From: JBAYIE01 sp965279165
Lineage (GTDB): Bacteria; Bacteroidota; Bacteroidia; UKL13-3
DNA: 64,000 nucleotides
Assembly (NCBI GenBank): GCA_965279165.1
Contig: OZ257140.1
Coordinates: 868,001-932,000 of the forward strand
Direction of reading: 5' to 3'
The notes under the pieces are model-generated. The model saw nothing but the letters and a program-made list of their open reading frames with translations, made no database searches and was not told the DNA's origin. Both the position numbers and the translations under genes were made by a program. This document shows positions 60,022 through 64,000 of the stretch, piece by piece (positions within the stretch are counted from its first letter, which is position 1; every line of letters starts with the position of its first letter).

Positions 60022-61353
60022 TTATTTAATGTCTCCCATTGCCTTACGCAATTCTATTTGTGCAGAGAAATATTCAAATATGGTTACCAGAAATGCCTGA
60101 CGGGAATTTGCCAAGTCGTTCTGTGCGGTTGTTAAATCCAAACTGGAACCTACTCCGTTCCTGTATTTAAGGTCGATACGGTCGTATATATCCTGAGCCA
60201 ATCGCATATTGTCTTGTTGTATTCGTACTTGCTGACTAGCCAGATTAAAATTATTTCTTGCCGAGAAAACCTGTTGGTTAATGGCATTTTCTAAATTCTT
60301 TTTGTCGTTCTCCGTTTTTTGAATACTGATTTTTGACTGTTGTATTTTTGATGACTTTCTAAATCCATCAAAAATCGGAACCGATAAGTTTAATCCCCAA
60401 TAAGTACCCGGATACCAGGTTGTTCCAAGATTGGAAAAATCCTGTCCGAACGAATTGCGTTGTGTTGCAGCCACAGCATTTAGCGAAGGCAAATAGCCAA
60501 GCTGATAACTCTTCTTTTCATAGGTATATAATTTGAGTTGTTGGTTAAGCATTCTGTATTCTGGACGATTATCGTATTCAACTTTCGATGGAACAACCGG
60601 AACCGGTGTTGTTCGGTACATCTCAGGTAAGTTATCGGTTAATACAACGCTATCCTCAACATTGACACCCATTTGTAATTGCAATAACATCATAGCAACC
60701 TTGTGTTGGTTTATTACGCGTTCTCTTTGCAAAACCAAATTCGAAAGTTGCAATCTAACCCTGTCCACATCGGTCTTCTCTAACATGCCATTCTCATATA
60801 TTTTCTCTAAATCATTTTTTGTTTTTTCGATTGCGGTAATGTTGGTATCCAATAAATATACATTGGTTTGAAACAACAAAGCAGCATAATATGCTTTGGT
60901 AACTGCAACTTCAGCTTCCACTTCGTTGCGGTTTAAATTCATGCGCGAGAGTTCGACAAATACTTTGGATGCCTTAACACCCATTAAAAATGTACCGTCA
61001 AATAAGAGTTGACTGGCTTGTAAACTTCCCGTGGCAACATAAGGCAAACCGAATTTTAAGATGACATCTTGGCCACCAAAATTAATTGCATTGGATGCAA
61101 TGGTGGTGTTGTTGGTGAAATTTCCAAATGCATTTACTTGAGGCAAACCAATAGATAAAACCTCGTTTACTTTCTTCTCCGCTGCAAGAATTTCCAACTG
61201 GTTATTTTTGAGACTATAATTGTTTTTCCGTGCGTAATCAACAGCTTCCTTTAAGGAAAGTTTTTTAGGTGGCGCTTGCTCTGCCAATACGTAATTTCCG
61301 GTAACAAGCACCAAGATAACTATATTAAGAATGAGTAATTTCTTCATATTCAA
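60022..61353 (-). CDS. TolC-family outer-membrane efflux protein
   Basis: 443 residues. A signal peptide (ILNIVILVLVTGNYVLA) is followed by two repeats of the TolC helix-strand-helix unit, each with long heptad helices (LKEAVDYARKNNYSLKNNQLEILAAEKKVNEV and QKTENDKKNLENAINQQVFSARNNFNLASQQVRIQQDNMRLAQDIYDRIDLKYRNGVGSSLDL). It forms the trimeric exit duct for the RND pump encoded downstream. It follows the TetR gene by 1 nt. Confidence 0.94.
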   Translation of the reverse strand: MNMKKLLILNIVILVLVTGNYVLAEQAPPKKLSLKEAVDYARKNNYSLKNNQLEILAAEKKVNEVLSIGLPQVNAFGNFTNNTTIASNAINFGGQDVILKFGLPYVATGSLQASQLLFDGTFLMGVKASKVFVELSRMNLNRNEVEAEVAVTKAYYAALLFQTNVYLLDTNITAIEKTKNDLEKIYENGMLEKTDVDRVRLQLSNLVLQRERVINQHKVAMMLLQLQMGVNVEDSVVLTDNLPEMYRTTPVPVVPSKVEYDNRPEYRMLNQQLKLYTYEKKSYQLGYLPSLNAVAATQRNSFGQDFSNLGTTWYPGTYWGLNLSVPIFDGFRKSSKIQQSKISIQKTENDKKNLENAINQQVFSARNNFNLASQQVRIQQDNMRLAQDIYDRIDLKYRNGVGSSLDLTTAQNDLANSRQAFLVTIFEYFSAQIELRKAMGDIK

Positions 61354-61354
61354 C

Positions 61355-61987
61355 TTATTTTTTATGTAATGATTTTAATTTTTCGTTTAAGATTTCTTCT
61401 CCTTTGGGAGTACAAACTGCATGTAAGTGGTATTTAATAATCTCCAGATGTAATTCCCTTAGATCCATATCATCCTGGTCATAATTTTCGGGATCAATCA
61501 AGAAACCTACTAAATGAACATAAATGCGTCCAATAATTTCAGGATGTATATCCTTGCGATAAAGCCCTTTTTTAATTCCAAGCTCTAGATTACTCCTGAT
61601 GCTGCTATAAATAAATTCTTTTCGGTTGGCTTCCAGTTTATCCCATGCACTTTTAAAATACTTTTTTAAATCATACATCGAGCTTTGGCTGATAGACTTA
61701 AGCATTCCACTTGTGTATTGGGTAATTGCAAGCAGAATACTGATAGCATCCCCTTTTTCGTCCATAAATTTCTGGCATAATCCATTTATACGGTTTAAAT
61801 GATGTTCCACGCATTGATTTACCAAATCGTTTTTATCGGTAAAGTGTAAATACAATGTCTTTTTAGAAATTCCCAATTCACGAGCAACATCATCCATAGT
61901 TATACTCTTAAAACCAAACCTTAAAAATAAAGTTTCAGATTCTACCAGTATTTTCTCTTTTAATTCGTCCATGTTTACTTTTTCCAC
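61355..61987 (-). CDS. TetR-family repressor, first gene of the efflux operon
   Basis: 210 residues. The N-terminal HTH is at ~8-55 (EKILVESETLFLRFGFKSITMDDVARELGISKKTLYLHFTDKNDLV). The C-terminal ligand domain is variable, as usual. It heads the TetR-TolC-adaptor-RND operon, so it probably represses the whole unit and is released by a pump substrate. A 10-bp perfect inverted repeat lies 36 nt upstream, overlapping the expected -33 region. Confidence 0.93.
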   Translation of the reverse strand: MEKVNMDELKEKILVESETLFLRFGFKSITMDDVARELGISKKTLYLHFTDKNDLVNQCVEHHLNRINGLCQKFMDEKGDAISILLAITQYTSGMLKSISQSSMYDLKKYFKSAWDKLEANRKEFIYSSIRSNLELGIKKGLYRKDIHPEIIGRIYVHLVGFLIDPENYDQDDMDLRELHLEIIKYHLHAVCTPKGEEILNEKLKSLHKK

Positions 61988-61998
61988 TATTTCGGGGA

Positions 61999-62006
61999 CA
62001 AAGATA
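61999..62006 (-). promoter_or_regulatory. -7 box of the efflux operon
   Basis: TATCTTTG on the minus strand, 12 nt upstream of the tetR start. Matches TAnnTTTG exactly. Confidence 0.55.
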
Positions 62007-62022
62007 AGAGAAATTATAAACT

Positions 62023-62050
62023 GGAAACTTTTTTTATGTTAAAAGTTTCC
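62023..62050. promoter_or_regulatory. Candidate TetR operator
   Basis: Perfect 10-bp inverted repeat GGAAACTTTT/AAAAGTTTCC (62023-62032/62041-62050), 8-nt spacer, with a third half-site AAAAGTTTTC at 62060-62069. It overlaps the -33 region of the tetR promoter. Length and symmetry suit a TetR dimer. Confidence 0.6.
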
Positions 62051-62148
62051 TAATCACTAAAAGTTTTCGGTGAATTATTTAAATGAGTCGGTAAAAACCC
62101 TTCATTTGACTTTATACGAATATTCCGTTACTTGCATCTTCTTTAACC

Positions 62149-62778
62149 ATGAGCAGAAATAATCCTTATATTATTGGTATAACCGGAGGAAGTGCCTCAG
62201 GCAAAACCAGGTTTATCCATGACCTTGGCCAATTGTTTACGAAGGAGGAAATTTGCATTCTTTCTCAGGATAATTATTATAAAACTGCCGAATTCCATAA
62301 ACGCGATGAACAAGGTCATATCAATTACGATTTACCGGAATGCATTGATTTTGATGAACTTTTCAAAGATTTAAATACCTTAAAACAAGGTAAAGTCGTT
62401 AAACGACGCGAATATCGTTTCCAGCATGAAAACCAACACGGCGAATGGTTTGAAGTAAATCCCGCTCCTATTATATTGATAGAAGGTTTGTTTATTTTTC
62501 ACGAGCGAAGCATTTTCGATATGTTCGATCTCAAGATTTATATGGAAACAGCTGAAGAAATTCAGTTACAAAGAAGAATTAACCGGGACACCTTAGAAAG
62601 GAATATACCTATCGATTTTGTGCATTACCAATGGCAAAACCATGTATTACCAGCCTATCGTTCGTTTTTGCTGCCTTATAAAGAAGAAGCGGATATTATT
62701 ATTATGAATAACCGACACTTTTCGAACAGCCTTAAATTGCTCAAAGACCACTTCAAACAGGTGCTTAACCACCAATAA
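62149..62778 (+). CDS. udk: Uridine kinase
   Basis: 209 residues. Phosphorylates uridine and cytidine in pyrimidine salvage. P-loop GITGGSASGKTRFI, then CILSQDNYYKT and LPECIDFDELF (substrate-binding), IILIEGLFIFHERSI and RRINRDTLERN (lid). Divergent from the efflux operon. Confidence 0.93.
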   Translation: MSRNNPYIIGITGGSASGKTRFIHDLGQLFTKEEICILSQDNYYKTAEFHKRDEQGHINYDLPECIDFDELFKDLNTLKQGKVVKRREYRFQHENQHGEWFEVNPAPIILIEGLFIFHERSIFDMFDLKIYMETAEEIQLQRRINRDTLERNIPIDFVHYQWQNHVLPAYRSFLLPYKEEADIIIMNNRHFSNSLKLLKDHFKQVLNHQ

Positions 62779-62826
62779 TCAACTTATTTAATTAGCTTTC
62801 AATAAGTTACAATCGATTGTGTTCTT

Positions 62827-62859
62827 GTTGTAAAATGTAACTGCCTTGCCTTATATTTG
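62827..62859 (+). promoter_or_regulatory. Promoter of secD(F)
   Basis: GTTG (62827-62830; three of four bases of TTTG), 21-nt spacer, TATATTTG (62852-62859). It gives a leader of ~33 nt to the ATG at 62898. Confidence 0.5.
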
Positions 62860-62897
62860 CCCGCTTTGTAGCAAACTAAATACAGATTATAAAACAG

Positions 62898-64000
62898 ATG
62901 AAAAGTAAAGGAGCAATTAAACTTTTTGCAATTGCATTAACGCTGGTTTCGATATTCCAGCTTTCGTTCACGTGGATTACAGGTCGCGTAGAAAATCAGG
63001 CGAGAGAATTTGCCAACGGAGATCCTGTTCAGGAAAGAATTTACCTCGATTCGATTGCACGAGAAGGAGTATACAATCTTGGATTCAAGAAATTTACTTA
63101 CCTCGAGTGTAAAGAACGGGAACTAAACCTCGGACTAGATTTAAAAGGTGGTATGAACGTAACCCTAGAGGTTTCGTTAAGTGAATTGATTCGTGCCGTT
63201 TCCAATAACAATCCGGATCCTGCTTTTAACAAAGCGTTGGAACTGGCTAACGAACGTACCAAATCAAGTACCAAAGATTATGTTACCTTATTTGGAGAAG
63301 CATACAACGAATTGGCACCGGGCGGTAAAATGGCAGCTATTTTTGCCAACCAGACCAATAAAGAAAAAATCAAAATCAGCTCGAGCAACGATGAAGTACT
63401 TGCTTATTTGAAAACAGAATCATCGCAAGCCATTGATCGTTCTTTCCAAATTTTACGTGCACGTATCGATAAATTCGGAGTGTCGCAACCTAATATCCAA
63501 AAATTAGAAGGAAGTGGCAGAATCCTGGTTGAATTACCCGGAGTGGATAATCCAAACCGCGTTCGTAAATTATTACAAGGAACTGCAAAATTGGAATTCT
63601 GGGAAACTTTTGATAACCCGGAAGCATATAAATATTTAGAAACTGCTAACAAAACGTTAAGCAAAGTTTTGGCAAATGAGAAAGCCGGATCAAATAATAA
63701 TAATTCGGATTCTACTGCCACAACAACGGATACTGCTGTTACCAAAAGTACCACAAGTGCTTTAGCCGGACTTGGAAAATCAACTAACGTGGTTGCCGAT
63801 ACTGCAAAAGCAGATACGTCGAAAAAAGAAAAAACTCTCGAAGAGTTTACAACCGAAAATCCTTTGTTTGCTGTATTACGTCCTTATGCCGACGACCAGA
63901 ATATGTTGGTTGCAAAAGGTTCAAGTTGCGGTATTGCTTTGGTTAAAGATACCGGTAAAGTTAATAGCTACTTAAACAGACCTGAAATTAAATCGGTTTT
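62898..64000 (+). CDS. secD: Protein translocase subunit SecD (probably SecDF fusion), 3' end outside window
   Basis: Starts ATG 62898 (MKSKGAIKLFAIALTLVSIFQLSFTWITG, first membrane helix) and is open to the end of the window. NLGLDLKGGMNVTLEV is the hallmark of the first SecD periplasmic domain. ILRARIDKFGVSQPNIQKLEGSGRILVELPGVDNPNRVRKLLQGTAKLEFWE is the conserved P1 core. A Ser/Thr/Asp/Ala-rich low-complexity insert (~265-310) follows, common in Bacteroidota. In this phylum SecD and SecF are usually fused; the window ends too early to see. It pulls exported proteins out of SecYEG using the proton gradient. Confidence 0.95.
   Translation, partial: MKSKGAIKLFAIALTLVSIFQLSFTWITGRVENQAREFANGDPVQERIYLDSIAREGVYNLGFKKFTYLECKERELNLGLDLKGGMNVTLEVSLSELIRAVSNNNPDPAFNKALELANERTKSSTKDYVTLFGEAYNELAPGGKMAAIFANQTNKEKIKISSSNDEVLAYLKTESSQAIDRSFQILRARIDKFGVSQPNIQKLEGSGRILVELPGVDNPNRVRKLLQGTAKLEFWETFDNPEAYKYLETANKTLSKVLANEKAGSNNNNSDSTATTTDTAVTKSTTSALAGLGKSTNVVADTAKADTSKKEKTLEEFTTENPLFAVLRPYADDQNMLVAKGSSCGIALVKDTGKVNSYLNRPEIKSV

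Overview
The window comes from the chromosome of a Bacteroidota bacterium, probably a free-living aerobe from the Sphingobacteriia/Chitinophagia/Flavobacteriia side of the phylum. The evidence is: type IX secretion (T9SS) sorting domains of type A (1-1446, 6720-7982) and type B (18189-20885); a SecD of Bacteroidota type; S46 dipeptidyl-peptidase; split PntA (PntAA/PntAB); B-type succinate dehydrogenase sdhCAB; promoters of the form TTTG-N19-22-TAnnTTTG; almost no Shine-Dalgarno sequences; and an AT-rich composition. No rRNA, tRNA or CRISPR array was seen.

Layout. 1-7.98 kb: end of a secreted glycoside-hydrolase-like gene, a CNNM/CBS membrane protein, a HAD phosphatase operon, a thiolase and a T9SS cargo gene. 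8.3-9.7 kb: a complete IS3-family element with both inverted repeats, a 3-bp target duplication and a -1 frameshift site. 9.8-12 kb: a DPP11-like S46 peptidase. 12.2-14 kb: a small accessory island with an acetyltransferase-like gene plus a tiny basic partner gene and a RelE/ParE toxin-antitoxin pair, separated by hairpin-forming repeats that recall integron attC sites. 14-21 kb: BatA-domain protein, glycosyltransferase, riboflavin synthase and a giant gliding-associated adhesin. 21.2-25.2 kb: sdhC-sdhA-[four-helix-bundle IVP gene]-sdhB. 25.4-41 kb: mostly housekeeping genes (pyrD, a PIG-L deacetylase, mscL, yraN, korB, divIC, eno, carA, pntB/pntAB/pntAA, an HDAC-like deacetylase). 41-55 kb: lipoproteins, an ANL/LuxE-like enzyme, an rRNA methyltransferase, purD, an MFS exporter, an ORF6N protein, holA, csaA, prfB (with its +1 frameshift), a prenyl synthase, rho and a peroxiredoxin. 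55-62 kb: a TetR-TolC-MFP-RND efflux operon. 62-64 kb: udk and the start of secD(F).

The most unusual signal is in the intergenic DNA. Degenerate tandem arrays of 7-mers (consensus TNNCTNN, such as TGCCTAA, TCACTTA, TGCCTCT) and of 8-mers (AATTACGT class) occur at nine or more places. Nearly every one touches, or lies within a few bases of, the stop codon of a minus-strand gene. The IS3 element sits inside one heptamer array, and removing it together with one target-site copy restores the 7-bp register exactly. A four-helix-bundle (23S rRNA intervening protein) gene that splits sdhA from sdhB is bracketed by two heptamer arrays in opposite orientation.

Other observations worth checking: a 22-bp perfect palindrome upstream of the ORF6N gene whose 27-nt core is repeated (26/27) inside the ORF6N coding sequence; a putative TetR operator next to the efflux repressor; a structured RNA-like element after the thiolase gene; and a korB with no adjacent korA.
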